This document shows positions 41,811 through 51,184 of a DNA stretch of 64,000 nt, piece after piece. The DNA lies in assembly GCA_020637445.1 (NCBI GenBank), contig JACJVZ010000001.1, positions 868,001 through 932,000 on the forward strand. Direction: 5' to 3'. Numbering within the stretch: position 1 is the first letter of the stretch; each line of letters begins with the position of its first letter. This DNA comes from Calditrichota bacterium (lineage in GTDB: Bacteria > Electryoneota > RPQS01). The translations under genes and the position numbers were made by a program. The notes beneath the pieces were generated by a model. The model worked only from the letters and a program-made list of their open reading frames with translations. It made no database searches and was not told the origin of the DNA.

Positions 41811-43174
41811 CCAAAAGGTTTTCGCGGCTGATCTTAGTTCTTGTTGTTCTGGTTGTTTCTGCCGCATTCAGCCAAGAGAATGAAACCGCGGATCCTCGCG
41901 CCTTGGACCAGTTCATCAAAGGCAACGTGGCCGCCCAACAAGGTAATCCCTATCAGGCGATCTACTGTTTCGAAGAGGCAACACACTTTGATCCGTCGGC
42001 GCCATTCCTGTACGTGGCACTCGCCGAACAATATCTCGTACTCGCTCAAGAAGATGAGACCGCGGTCTCTCTGCAGCGTGCCGAGAAAAATATCGATAAG
42101 GCTCTCGAACTGAATCCGCGGCATATTCCCGCGCTGGAGCTGAAAAGCAGGTTGCTTGCTTCGAAAGGCAGATCGAAGCAAGCCAAGGAAGTTCTTGAGA
42201 CTCTCTGTGAACTTGACTCCACAAATTCTGGCTACCGTGCGGAACTGCTTGGACTTTGTCTAACGTCCGGAGACCTCGACGAGGTCGATTCGCTCTACCA
42301 AATATTATCTGCCGACGACGAAGAGAACGAGCTTGCCCGGAGAATTGTCGCGATCTACTTGATTACGGGCCAATCCGAACGCGCCCTGCCGTATATGGAG
42401 ATTATCGCACAGGATGACTCAACGGACGCCGCAGTGGTTTATACGCTTGCGACTCTCTATTTGCAGACTGAAGATTCGGCACGAGCGCAGCATGAAGTCG
42501 ATCGCGCTATCTCTCTTGACTCAATGGACGCCAGATTTTGGTATTTGAAACTTGTCATGGAGTTCGATCACGACCGGTTTGAAAATGTCATTTCGTTAGC
42601 GGAACGTGCCCGTGCCGCGGCTGGGGAGGACGCGCGTTCGGCGAATCTTGAAGGGCTTTCATATATCAGGCTTGCCGACTCCACACAGGCGATGGAGCGC
42701 TTCACCCGGGCTTTGGAGTTGGATTCGACGTTATATCCTGCAGCCGGAAGTTTGGCGCTGTTATATGATGCGCAAGGAAGTGTCGAACAGTCCGAAAAAT
42801 ATTATGAGCTCGCCATAGAAAAGTCTGACAGTGCGGCAATCTACCTGAACAACTGCGCCTATATGTACGCTGTTCGCGCGATTAAACTTGACAAAGCGAT
42901 GCAATTGGTCGATAGCGCGATAGAACGCGAACCGGACAATTCGTCATATTTGGATACCAAAGGATGGATTTACTTTCAGAACACCGACCACAAGAATGCC
43001 CTGAAGTGGATTAAGGCGGCATTAAAAGTAGATAAGAACAGCGCCCCCATACTTGAACACTTGGGTGATATCTATAACGCGATGGGGAAGAAGGCGCGGG
43101 CAAAATCGGCGTGGGAAGATGCTCTGAAAAGTGACCCTGAAAATGTTGTTTTGAAGGAGAAACTTGCGCGGTAG
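41807..43174 (+). CDS. Exported TPR-repeat protein
   Basis: 455 residues, ATGA overlap with rseP. Signal peptide LILVLVVLVVSAAFSQ, then about ten TPR units, for example NVAAQQGNPYQAIYCFEEAT, IDKALELNPRHIPALELKSR and AMERFTRALELDSTLYPAAG. The last units (KAMQLVDSAIEREPDNSSYL and WEDALKSDPENVVLKEKLAR) closely follow the TPR consensus. Probably a periplasmic scaffold in envelope assembly, as the flanking genes suggest. No catalytic domain. Confidence 0.85.
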   Translation: MTKRFSRLILVLVVLVVSAAFSQENETADPRALDQFIKGNVAAQQGNPYQAIYCFEEATHFDPSAPFLYVALAEQYLVLAQEDETAVSLQRAEKNIDKALELNPRHIPALELKSRLLASKGRSKQAKEVLETLCELDSTNSGYRAELLGLCLTSGDLDEVDSLYQILSADDEENELARRIVAIYLITGQSERALPYMEIIAQDDSTDAAVVYTLATLYLQTEDSARAQHEVDRAISLDSMDARFWYLKLVMEFDHDRFENVISLAERARAAAGEDARSANLEGLSYIRLADSTQAMERFTRALELDSTLYPAAGSLALLYDAQGSVEQSEKYYELAIEKSDSAAIYLNNCAYMYAVRAIKLDKAMQLVDSAIEREPDNSSYLDTKGWIYFQNTDHKNALKWIKAALKVDKNSAPILEHLGDIYNAMGKKARAKSAWEDALKSDPENVVLKEKLAR

Positions 43175-43799
43175 CAGGTTAATTCTTTTGTCGTCGTGTT
43201 TGGCTTTGCTCGGTTGTGCGGCGACGAGCCCGGCTGTTCGATTTGAAAAGCTAAGAGCCGTTGATTCGCGGCCCGTTGCTTTTAATGACATCGGCAATGA
43301 ATCAAGCCAAGTGAATGCGAAAATCGGGCTAAAAGTACCCGGATTGCGAGGTTCCGCTTCAGGCATTTTGCGCCACGCCAAAGAAGGCCAGTATTTGATA
43401 GAGTTGTACGGTCGGAATGAACTTTTCTTGAAAGTCTATTTTACGCGCCAGCAAACAATTCTCTGGCCCGCCGTTGGAGCCCCGTCATTTTTCGCGCCTG
43501 ACAGCACACCTACGCTTCGTGAATGTGTACACAGTCTCCTGCCTGATTGGAGGTTGGACGACGTTTTGCCGATTCCGCTTGTGCCCGACGACAACCAACT
43601 CAATGTTGAATGGCGGGCAAATTCGAAAGAACAACCGAGCGAGAGATTGTCTCGTACTGATCAAGAAACTATTTACAAGACATTCAAGTCTGCGTCGGGA
43701 AATGCGGCCTTTCCGTATTTCAAAGTCGTCTTGCAAGGAGAAAAGGGCGACTCACGTCTGACCTGGACATTGAAACCAATTAGCCGGCCAAAAAAGTAG
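43164..43799 (+). CDS. Lipoprotein of unknown function, possibly LolB/DUF4292-like
   Basis: 211 residues from TTG 43164 (GGAG four bases upstream), overlapping the TPR gene by 11 bases. The lipobox is LALLGCAAT, with the lipidated Cys at residue 18. The mature part has strand-rich text such as VNAKIGLKVPGLRGSASGIL and YLIELYGRNELFLKVYFTRQ, the kind seen in LolB-like or DUF4292 lipoprotein-carrier folds. Position after bamA, lpx and rseP genes fits lipoprotein or LPS handling. I am confident of the lipoprotein nature only. Confidence 0.75.
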   Translation: MRGSRLILLSSCLALLGCAATSPAVRFEKLRAVDSRPVAFNDIGNESSQVNAKIGLKVPGLRGSASGILRHAKEGQYLIELYGRNELFLKVYFTRQQTILWPAVGAPSFFAPDSTPTLRECVHSLLPDWRLDDVLPIPLVPDDNQLNVEWRANSKEQPSERLSRTDQETIYKTFKSASGNAAFPYFKVVLQGEKGDSRLTWTLKPISRPKK

Positions 43800-43813
43800 C
43801 CAGCCCAACGAAC

Positions 43814-44773
43814 ATGAATTCGCCGAATATTAGCGTGGTCATCGCGCTTTGGGACGAAGTCGAATCGCTTCGCGATCTTCATCATCAATTAGACGACTCC
43901 CTGAAAAAATTAGGTCGGAGCTATGAATTGCTCTTTATTGATGACGGAAGCCGCGACGGATCGCTTGAGTTGTTGAAAGAACTTGCAAGTGGAGATCCGA
44001 ACATTCGCATCGTTTCACTTCGAAGGAACCACGGCAAATCCGCGGCTCTGGCTGTGGGATTTCACGAGGCCGCGGGCGAGTATGTCATTACAATGGACGC
44101 GGACCTTCAAGACAATCCCGCAGAAATCGAAGCGTTGCTGAACAAACTCGACGAGGGGTTTGACCTCGTTTCAGGCTGGAAGAAGGTTCGCCATGATCCG
44201 CTGGAGAAGAAAATTCCCTCGAAGTTCTTCAACATGGTGACAAGTAAAGTCTCGGGTATCAAACTGCATGACTTTAATTGCGGACTGAAGGCATATCGCA
44301 GAAACGTCGTAAAGGACTTGTTTGTTTACGGCGAATTGCATCGTTTTCTCCCCGTACTTGCTCACAAGATGGGCTACCGCTGCACCGAAATCCCGGTAGT
44401 ACATCGAGCGCGCCAATTCGGACACTCGAAGTTCGGGATGCGGAGATATTTGAACGGTTTCTTGGATTTATTGACGGTTGTGTTTCTATCCGGATTCAAT
44501 CGAGCGCCGTTGCATTTCTTCGGGACTATGGGCCTGCTGAGCGGCTTCGTCGGATTCGGGATTAACCTCTACCTCTCAATTTTGTGGATAATGGGAAATC
44601 CCATCGGCAATAGACCATTGCTGTTCTTGGGTATTTTGCTGATGGTTATCGGCGTGCAGTTTTTTTCGTTTGGATTGATCGGCGAAATGTTGACTCATGC
44701 AAATGAACGTCAGCGAACGTATCCGATAAAATATGACAGCAAGAATCCTTTTGCCAGCGAGATAAGCGCTTAA
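43814..44773 (+). CDS. Polyprenyl-phosphate glycosyltransferase, family 2 (DPM1/GtrB-like)
   Basis: 319 residues. GT2 catalytic domain (about 1-230): ISVVIALWDEVESL, FIDDGSRDGSLELL (nucleotide-binding), ITMDADLQDNPAEI (metal-binding DAD) and FGHSKFGMRRYLNGFLDL. Two C-terminal transmembrane helices (about 235-260 and 270-295). This is the layout of GtrB/ArnC-like enzymes that load a sugar from a nucleotide donor onto undecaprenyl or dolichyl phosphate for transfer across the membrane. Confidence 0.9.
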   Translation: MNSPNISVVIALWDEVESLRDLHHQLDDSLKKLGRSYELLFIDDGSRDGSLELLKELASGDPNIRIVSLRRNHGKSAALAVGFHEAAGEYVITMDADLQDNPAEIEALLNKLDEGFDLVSGWKKVRHDPLEKKIPSKFFNMVTSKVSGIKLHDFNCGLKAYRRNVVKDLFVYGELHRFLPVLAHKMGYRCTEIPVVHRARQFGHSKFGMRRYLNGFLDLLTVVFLSGFNRAPLHFFGTMGLLSGFVGFGINLYLSILWIMGNPIGNRPLLFLGILLMVIGVQFFSFGLIGEMLTHANERQRTYPIKYDSKNPFASEISA

Positions 44774-44795
44774 TCGTGCGACGAGGTGACTTCAC

Positions 44796-45977
44796 GTGAC
44801 GACCGGCCATGCGGGGACGTTCAAAGGCGTCCTCTTTCTTATCGCTGTCGTGCTTGTTGTTTCGGTACTGGTTTATTCTCAGTACCTCGTCAATGAACTC
44901 AGAGACAGCACCCGGCAGTCCCTGACGCAGAAAATCGCGACGTATTCCGCGTTGATCCGCAGCGACAATCCGGAGCTTATCGGTTTTGCACTCGAGCAGA
45001 TCCAAGACGTAGAATTTCCCATCATCGTTACCGATGATCTGGGAAATGCAAAGTTATGGAAGAACCTTTCTTTTCTGCCAACCGACACGACTTCGGAGAC
45101 GCGGCAGGAAGTTGCAGAGCTCGCCAAAGAAATGGATGATCAGGGAAACCCTCCTTTGCCAATTTCGGTGGCGGAAGGCACGACGGATTGGTTTCACTAC
45201 AGTGATTCGGTTGTCATTCAGCAGTTAAAGTGGCTGCCTTGGATCGAAATTCTCGCGGCAGCGCTGTTTGTTTTAGTCGGTTATTTCGGTTTCCAGAATA
45301 TAAGGCGGGGCGAAGAACGTATGGTATGGGTCGGATTGGCCAAAGAAACCGCCCACCAACTCGGCACACCTTTAACCTCGCTCATGGGGTGGATCGAGCT
45401 TCTGCGCGCGGAAGACATCAGTCCGCACACAATCGGGGAAATGCAGCGTGATCTCGCCCGACTAAACCGTGTCACCTCGAGATTTTCTCAGATCGGAAGC
45501 AAGACCATCTTGATTCCGACGAGAATTCGGCACGTCATTGATGAAACGATCGACTACTTCAGAATGCGTCTGCCGCGCAGTGCCAATCCCATAGAGCTGG
45601 ATGCCAATAGTGAGGGCGACCCCGTCGTTGGGATTAACGTCGAGCTTTTCGGCTGGGTGTTAGAAAATCTCATTCGCAACAGTATTGACGCGATGCGTTC
45701 AAGCGGCGGCTTCATTCGCATTAACTGTGTGGAAACTCCGGAAACCGTGATTATTGACGTTGAAGACAACGGTGCCGGTATTCCGTCTCGAAATCGAAGG
45801 CAAGTATTCCGGCCGGGGTTTACGACCAAGAAGCGTGGTTGGGGTCTCGGACTTTCGTTGGCGAAACGAATCATAGATGAGTATCACGGCGGCAAGCTGA
45901 GCGTCAAAGAATCGATTCCCGGAAAAGGAACAACGATGCGAATTGTGCTTCCCAAGAGTACTGGAGCCGTTTCGTGA
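44796..45977 (+). CDS. Membrane-bound sensor histidine kinase
   Basis: 393 residues from GTG 44796. Two transmembrane helices (about 11-31 and 147-167) enclose a short periplasmic sensor of about 115 residues. The dimerisation helix has His187 in AKETAHQLGTPLTSL. The ATPase domain has the N box ENLIRNSIDAM, G1 DVEDNGAGIP, the F box FRPGFTTKK and G2 GWGLGLSLAKRI. No HAMP or PAS domain is evident. No response regulator is adjacent: mltG overlaps its 3' end, so it is an orphan kinase in an envelope neighbourhood. Confidence 0.92.
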   Translation: MTTGHAGTFKGVLFLIAVVLVVSVLVYSQYLVNELRDSTRQSLTQKIATYSALIRSDNPELIGFALEQIQDVEFPIIVTDDLGNAKLWKNLSFLPTDTTSETRQEVAELAKEMDDQGNPPLPISVAEGTTDWFHYSDSVVIQQLKWLPWIEILAAALFVLVGYFGFQNIRRGEERMVWVGLAKETAHQLGTPLTSLMGWIELLRAEDISPHTIGEMQRDLARLNRVTSRFSQIGSKTILIPTRIRHVIDETIDYFRMRLPRSANPIELDANSEGDPVVGINVELFGWVLENLIRNSIDAMRSSGGFIRINCVETPETVIIDVEDNGAGIPSRNRRQVFRPGFTTKKRGWGLGLSLAKRIIDEYHGGKLSVKESIPGKGTTMRIVLPKSTGAVS

Positions 45978-47029
45978 AAAGCCGAAGTTGGCGAATGTTT
46001 ACCAGCTTGGGGATTTTGCTTGTCATCCTCGTCGTGTTGGCTGCGCTTGAGTTGTGGTCGCGTTTCTTTTTGGAAGGTGCAGCCATCGAAGGTGCGCGGC
46101 GCGAAGTGGTAGTAAAGATTCCGCAAGGCGCATCGCTTGACGACATTTCGCGGATTCTTTATCGCGAAGGGTTGATCGAGCACCCACGGCTGTTCGGTTT
46201 TGCCGCGCGTTTTCTTGGAATGGACACGAAACTGCAATCTGGAACAATCAGGCTTGCACTTGGCCAGTCTCTTGTCGAGCTGATTCAAGCGCTTTCCACT
46301 GCGAAAGCCGTCGGATTGCCAGTAACAATTCGTGAAGGATTGACGTCTTACCAAGTCGCATCCGTGCTTCAAAGTGAGTTTGGAATGGACTCGACGGCCT
46401 TTGTGCTTGCAGTGCATGATGAAGCACTTTTGCGGAAACTTGATGTTCATTCACCGTCATTCGAAGGATATTTGTTTCCCGACACATACTTCTTTACGGG
46501 AAACGAATCTTCTGATCAAATGATTGAGCGGATGGTTGCGAATTTCCGTGTGCACTTGCCTTCAGACGTTGACGAGAAGCTTCAAAAACTTGGGATGAGC
46601 CTGAATGAAGCCATCACCATGGCAAGCATCGTAGAATGGGAGTGCATGGTTCCCAGCGAAGCACGCGTCATCTCGTCTGTCTACCACAATCGATTGAAAA
46701 AAGGAATGCTCTTGCAAGCAGATCCGACGGTTGCATACGCCCTCGGGAAGGGGCCTTCCCGTCTTTACTACAGTGATTTGCGTGTGGACAGTCCATACAA
46801 TACTTACAAATATCCGGGACTTCCTCCCGGAGCCATAAACAACCCCGGTAAAAGAGCAATAGACGCAGCGCTAAATCCTGCGCAAACTCCTTACCTGTTT
46901 TTTGTTGCTCAAGGAAATGGTACTCACGCTTTCAACAGCAATTTTGAAGACCACTTGCAGTCAAAAGAAATACTTGACGAGTTGCGTCGCGCACCGGTGA
47001 TGGAAGCAGAGGCAGGCGACCAAGGGTGA
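45974..47029 (+). CDS. mltG: Endolytic transglycosylase MltG
   Basis: 351 residues from GTG 45974. One N-terminal transmembrane helix (about 9-28), a LysM-like region with VVVKIPQGASLDDISRILYR, then the YceG catalytic domain with Glu221 in MASIVEWECMVPSEA. LLQADPTVAYALGKGP and NTYKYPGLPPGAINNPG are strongly conserved in the family. MltG cuts nascent glycan strands inside the chain and is thought to set their length. The usual ASIVEKE reads ASIVEWE; the catalytic Glu is kept. Confidence 0.95.
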   Translation: MKSRSWRMFTSLGILLVILVVLAALELWSRFFLEGAAIEGARREVVVKIPQGASLDDISRILYREGLIEHPRLFGFAARFLGMDTKLQSGTIRLALGQSLVELIQALSTAKAVGLPVTIREGLTSYQVASVLQSEFGMDSTAFVLAVHDEALLRKLDVHSPSFEGYLFPDTYFFTGNESSDQMIERMVANFRVHLPSDVDEKLQKLGMSLNEAITMASIVEWECMVPSEARVISSVYHNRLKKGMLLQADPTVAYALGKGPSRLYYSDLRVDSPYNTYKYPGLPPGAINNPGKRAIDAALNPAQTPYLFFVAQGNGTHAFNSNFEDHLQSKEILDELRRAPVMEAEAGDQG

Positions 47030-49260
47030 TGTCGCTATTCGAAAAAGACGTACACTCCGAGTTCCTTAAGTCGCTAAACGATAATCAACGCGAAGCGGTA
47101 ACTGCGGAGCTTGGACCTGCCCTCGTGCTGGCGGGTGCCGGTTCCGGCAAAACGCGTGTGCTCACGGGGCGCGCCGTTCATCTTATCCGCCAGTTGCGCG
47201 TGCCGCCTGCATCCATTGCAGTGATGACTTTCACAAACAAGGCTGCACGCGAGCTGAAGGAGCGCTTGAGCACCTATCTGGAAGGCTCGATTGACTTGCC
47301 TTGGGCCGGTACGTTTCACAGCTTTTGTGTCAGGATTCTTCGTCAGTATGGACAACGGGCCGGCCTGTCTCGTGATTTTACAATCTACGATGAGGATGAC
47401 AGTGTCCGTGTCGTAAATGAACTGTTGCGTGAAAAACAAATCGTTCGCGAAGGCATTACGCCGCGTCAAGTGCGGTCTGCAATTTCACGGATAAAGAACG
47501 GCAGTAGAACAGATCACCGTTCACCGGTTACGATGGTTGCCGACGACATATATGAGCAATATCGTTCCCGGCTTTCTGATGCCAACGCCTACGATTTTGA
47601 CGATCTTCTGCTGACGCCGCTCGAGTTGATGAAGAAGAATGAAGAGTTTCTTGAGCTTCTTCAGCACAAGTTTGATCATCTTTTGATCGACGAATTTCAA
47701 GACACGAATCAAGTGCAATTTGATCTCGCGTGCATGATTGCCAGCCCGCAAGACAATCTCTTTGCGGTGGGTGACGACGATCAGTCCATTTACAGTTGGC
47801 GCGGCGCGAACTACAGAAACGTTCTCGACTTTGGCAAGAAGCTGAAAGGCGCGCGCATCTTCAGGCTTGAGCAAAATTACAGATCGACCCAACCCATTCT
47901 TGACGCCGCGAACGATGTAATTGCCGCAAGTGAAAACCGTCATGAAAAGACCCTTTGGACTAATCGCAAGAGCGGCGATAAAGTAACACTTCGGTCGTAC
48001 AGTCGTCCCGCCGATGAGGCGAATGAGATTATTGGTGAAATCGAATTCATACGGCAGAAGCGCGGATTGGGCCTTAAAGACTTCGCGGTTTTGTTTAGAA
48101 CAAATGCCATAAGCCGCTATTTCGAAGAAGTGTTGGTTCAGCACCGTATTCCGTATACGGTTGTCGGCGGATTGAAGTTCTACGAAAGAAAAGAAATAAA
48201 AGACTTCATCGCCTACCTGCGAGTGATCGCGAACCCCACAGATGAACAGGCGTGGGCACGTGTGTTTCGCGAAATCGCCGCGGGAGTCGGATCTACCACA
48301 ATCGAGAGAATCATGTCTGCCGCGCGTACGCATCCTTTACATTGCGCGGCCGTGATGGACGCAAACTGGCTGGAGGGAGTCGTTTCCGGAGCGCCTCGTG
48401 CGAAAGTCATGGAGTTTGTGGCGAAAATTGCCCTGCTGCGGGAAGCGGTACCTAACATGACGCTTTCGGAAATCGTTGACCGCGCCCTGAAAGACTGTGG
48501 ACTTGAAAACTATTATGAAAATCAGGATGACGACGAAGCTCGCGACAGACTGGACAACTTGCGGCAATTTCAAACGGGGGCGTGGGAACGCGCGCAGCAG
48601 TTCCCGGAGCTAAGCCTGGCGGAATTTCTCTCCGAACTCGCGTTAGTATCGGATCTTGACGACCTTGAAGAAGAGGCCGACCGTCTGCCGTTGATGACGA
48701 TACACTCGGCAAAGGGTTTGGAGTTCCCGGTTGTTTTCGTTGCGGGACTGGAAGAAAATCTGCTCCCGCATTCCCGCAGCCAAGAGTCGACTGAAGCGCT
48801 TGATGAGGAGCGCAGACTGCTTTACGTAGCAATGACTCGGGCGAAGGACAGACTTTATTTGTCATATGCGGAAGCGCGGCCGATGAATGGTCGATTGGAT
48901 TTCCAGACTCCCTCGCGTTTTCTTTCCGATATTGAGCCATCCAAATTGCGCGGCACGGGCTTGCCGGCGAAATCGACGACGCGCTACGTGATGGATGATG
49001 AATATGCGAACTACGAAAGACTGGAGAAACCGCGCACCTCGGCACCTGTACTGCGCAAGCCGGGCTTGGCTCGCTCTGCGCATTCTTCAAATGGCGTAGA
49101 GTTTCGCATAGGAGATGTTGTTGAACATGCCGAATTCGGAGTCGGCACGGTGACTGCGAAATCCGGAGATTTGGATTCGCTGAAAGTCCGTGTCGCGTTC
49201 ACGGGATTCGGCTCGAAGTTATTGGCAGTGAAGTATGCAAACCTGAAGAAGCTATCGTGA
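47029..49260 (+). CDS. UvrD/PcrA-type DNA helicase
   Basis: 743 residues from ATG 47029 (GTG 47026 directly precedes it). Superfamily 1 motifs: LNDNQREAV (Q motif), VLAGAGSGKTRVLTGR (Walker A), LLIDEFQDTNQ (Walker B), VGDDDQSIYSWRGA, LEQNYRSTQPILD, VVGGLKFYERKEIKD, LMTIHSAKGLEFPVVFVAGL and LLYVAMTRAKDRL. The C-terminal 60 residues form a Tudor-like domain (VVEHAEFGVGTVTAKSGDLD) as in PcrA and UvrD, which contacts RNA polymerase. It unwinds DNA in repair and transcription-coupled processes. Confidence 0.94.
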   Translation: MSLFEKDVHSEFLKSLNDNQREAVTAELGPALVLAGAGSGKTRVLTGRAVHLIRQLRVPPASIAVMTFTNKAARELKERLSTYLEGSIDLPWAGTFHSFCVRILRQYGQRAGLSRDFTIYDEDDSVRVVNELLREKQIVREGITPRQVRSAISRIKNGSRTDHRSPVTMVADDIYEQYRSRLSDANAYDFDDLLLTPLELMKKNEEFLELLQHKFDHLLIDEFQDTNQVQFDLACMIASPQDNLFAVGDDDQSIYSWRGANYRNVLDFGKKLKGARIFRLEQNYRSTQPILDAANDVIAASENRHEKTLWTNRKSGDKVTLRSYSRPADEANEIIGEIEFIRQKRGLGLKDFAVLFRTNAISRYFEEVLVQHRIPYTVVGGLKFYERKEIKDFIAYLRVIANPTDEQAWARVFREIAAGVGSTTIERIMSAARTHPLHCAAVMDANWLEGVVSGAPRAKVMEFVAKIALLREAVPNMTLSEIVDRALKDCGLENYYENQDDDEARDRLDNLRQFQTGAWERAQQFPELSLAEFLSELALVSDLDDLEEEADRLPLMTIHSAKGLEFPVVFVAGLEENLLPHSRSQESTEALDEERRLLYVAMTRAKDRLYLSYAEARPMNGRLDFQTPSRFLSDIEPSKLRGTGLPAKSTTRYVMDDEYANYERLEKPRTSAPVLRKPGLARSAHSSNGVEFRIGDVVEHAEFGVGTVTAKSGDLDSLKVRVAFTGFGSKLLAVKYANLKKLS

Positions 49261-50108
49261 TTACAGAACAATTGGACATCATCAGACTTGCACTTGAAGA
49301 AGATCTTGCCAGCGGAGTGGACGTCACGACCGACTGGCTTGTGGATCCCGAATTGATCGGAGAAGCGTGGATAGAAGCCCGCGAGGATGCAGTTATTTCC
49401 GGAATCGACATTGTTTCGGAGGTCTTCAAGGCTGTGGATTCCGAAATCGTCGTTACTCCATTGTGTGACGACGGCGCACGCGTTCGTCCGCTGAACAGAG
49501 TGATTTCTGTTTACGGGAAAGCTCGTTCCATCTTGAAAGCTGAGCGCACCGCGTTGAACTTTTTAACCCACTTGTCGGGCGTTGCCACGAAGACTGCCGA
49601 ATTGGTGGATGCAACGCGAGCATTTGGAACCAAGATTTGGTGCACCCGTAAAACTACGCCGGGGCTCCGAAAACTCGAAGTTGCAGCCGTACGGGCGGGT
49701 GGGGGAGATACGTTTCGCGATAGTCTGTTTGAGAAGATCTTGATCAAGGACAATCATCTTGGCGTGATCGGTGGGATGGAATCCCTTGCCAAACGGTTTG
49801 AAGAGGATCCTGATGCCCAATTGAATATGCGTGAAGGCAAAATTGAAGTGGCGAGTTTGTACGAACTCGATCTCGCGGTAAGAATGGGATGGAAGCAAAT
49901 ATTGCTTGACAATTTCACTCCTGAGCAAGTACGCGAAGCCGTCGAACGCTGCGCAACGGTTGCTTCGCTCGAAGCCTCCGGCGGGATAACTCACGAGAAT
50001 ATTCGGGATTTTGCAGCGACCGGCGTCGAAGCGATTTCAATAGGTCAACTGACTCACTCCGTGCGATCGGTGGACTTCGCACTGGAAGTGGACTGGTCGG
50101 TCAGCTAA
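49257..50108 (+). CDS. nadC: Nicotinate-nucleotide pyrophosphorylase (carboxylating)
   Basis: 283 residues from GTG 49257, GTGA overlap with the helicase. LALEEDLASGVDVTTDWL, AERTALNFLTHLSGVAT, TRKTTPGLRKLE and ILIKDNHL are NadC signatures, and LEASGGITHENI is the phosphate-binding end of the barrel. It makes nicotinate mononucleotide from quinolinate and PRPP. The quinolinate-contact block, normally GGG-x-NHR, reads GGGDTFR: the histidine is Phe and the preceding Asn is Thr. nadA and nadB are not in the window. Confidence 0.93.
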   Translation: MITEQLDIIRLALEEDLASGVDVTTDWLVDPELIGEAWIEAREDAVISGIDIVSEVFKAVDSEIVVTPLCDDGARVRPLNRVISVYGKARSILKAERTALNFLTHLSGVATKTAELVDATRAFGTKIWCTRKTTPGLRKLEVAAVRAGGGDTFRDSLFEKILIKDNHLGVIGGMESLAKRFEEDPDAQLNMREGKIEVASLYELDLAVRMGWKQILLDNFTPEQVREAVERCATVASLEASGGITHENIRDFAATGVEAISIGQLTHSVRSVDFALEVDWSVS

Positions 50109-50115
50109 GCAAGAC

Positions 50116-51054
50116 GTGGCGGAGTTTCGCACCGACCCGCTGAGGGGTCATACCGTATTGATTAACGGACAACGTGGTAACCGCCCGTCCGAGTTCACGT
50201 TGCACATTGAAACTCCTGACGAAAAAAACTGTCCGTTCTGCAGAGGACACGAAGAGAGCACTCCCCCCTCTATTGAACAAGATCAACTTCCCGACTGGAA
50301 TTGGCGGATCTTTGCCAACCGTTTCCCCGCAGTACTTGCCAAGCCCAAACCGCTCGTCGACAACGAGTTCACACAGGCTGCAATCGGCAAACACGAAGTC
50401 GTTGTCGAGTCCGCGGACCATTTTGCGCAAGCCGCCAACTATACTACTGATGAGTGGGTTGGATTGTTTAGTCTCTGGCAGCGCAGATTACGTGAGCACT
50501 ACAACAGTTCCACAACCAAGTACGTTCATATTTTCAGGAATCAAGGCTATCGCGGCGGCGCCACGCTCGTGCATCCGCATCAACAGATTGTCGCTCTGCC
50601 GCTTGTTCCGGAGATGATTGCGCGACGATTGGAGATTGCCGCGAGCGAAGTGTGCGAACACTGCAAATGGATCGAGCGCGAAAGCAGGGAAGGAGCGCGA
50701 GTTTTGCGTGAGGACGACAAGCTCATCAGCCTGATGGCTTTTGCGCCGCGATTTCCATATGAATGGCAGATTCTGAACAAGGACCATTCCCGGTTTGAAG
50801 ATGCGAGCGAATTGGAACTCGAGAATCTTGCCCTGCATTTGACCAAGGGACTCAAAGCCCTCGGCGCAGCTTGCGGAAATCCTGATTTCAACCTGATCCT
50901 GTTTGGCCCGCCGCCGGGCCGGCCGAGGGGCTATTGGGCTGTCGACATCCTGCCCAGAATCAGCACACAGGCCGGGTTTGAGTGGGGAACAGGTGTTCAC
51001 ATTGTGTCAACGCCTCCCGAGGAGGCTGCAAAAAAATTGCAACAATTTCTATAG
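50116..51054 (+). CDS. Galactose-1-phosphate uridylyltransferase-like (HIT superfamily)
   Basis: 312 residues from GTG 50116. The opening FRTDPLRGHTVLINGQRGNR is typical of GalT. CPFCRGHE and CEHCKW provide metal-ligand cysteines. The nucleophile motif is HPHQQIVALP, a HPHxQ motif with Gln in the variable position. YEWQILNKDHSRFEDASELE belongs to the second HIT half. It exchanges UMP or AMP between sugar phosphates. With no galK or galE nearby, the true donor (UDP-glucose or ADP-glucose) is uncertain. Confidence 0.85.
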   Translation: MAEFRTDPLRGHTVLINGQRGNRPSEFTLHIETPDEKNCPFCRGHEESTPPSIEQDQLPDWNWRIFANRFPAVLAKPKPLVDNEFTQAAIGKHEVVVESADHFAQAANYTTDEWVGLFSLWQRRLREHYNSSTTKYVHIFRNQGYRGGATLVHPHQQIVALPLVPEMIARRLEIAASEVCEHCKWIERESREGARVLREDDKLISLMAFAPRFPYEWQILNKDHSRFEDASELELENLALHLTKGLKALGAACGNPDFNLILFGPPPGRPRGYWAVDILPRISTQAGFEWGTGVHIVSTPPEEAAKKLQQFL

Positions 51055-51124
51055 CACTCTTAGAAGTGTTTCACAATCAATCATTTAGAGATTTCGGGTT
51101 TGCAGGACTTCCCTCAAGTCCCGC

Positions 51125-51153
51125 TTGACATTTTGAGCCTCATCTACTAAATT
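51125..51153 (+). promoter_or_regulatory. Promoter of the rplM-rpsI operon
   Basis: Perfect -35 TTGACA (51125-51130), 17-base spacer, -10 TAAATT (51148-51153). Predicted start near 51160; AAAGGAT (51171-51177) is the ribosome binding site for rplM. A GGACTT-CCCTC-AAGTCC hairpin (51105-51121) ends just upstream of the -35 and may close the galT transcript, though it lacks a T-run. Confidence 0.7.
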
Positions 51154-51184
51154 TCAAGACTTTGCACGTAAAGGATAGCCATAA

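Noticed and set aside
47521..48333. 270-codon minus-strand frame inside the helicase gene
   Set aside because: Fully contained within a well-conserved helicase; composition is not protein-like and no start signals are present.
51105..51121. GGACTT-CCCTC-AAGTCC hairpin as a terminator after galT
   Set aside because: Only 6 bp of stem and no T-run; mentioned with the promoter but not listed as a terminator.
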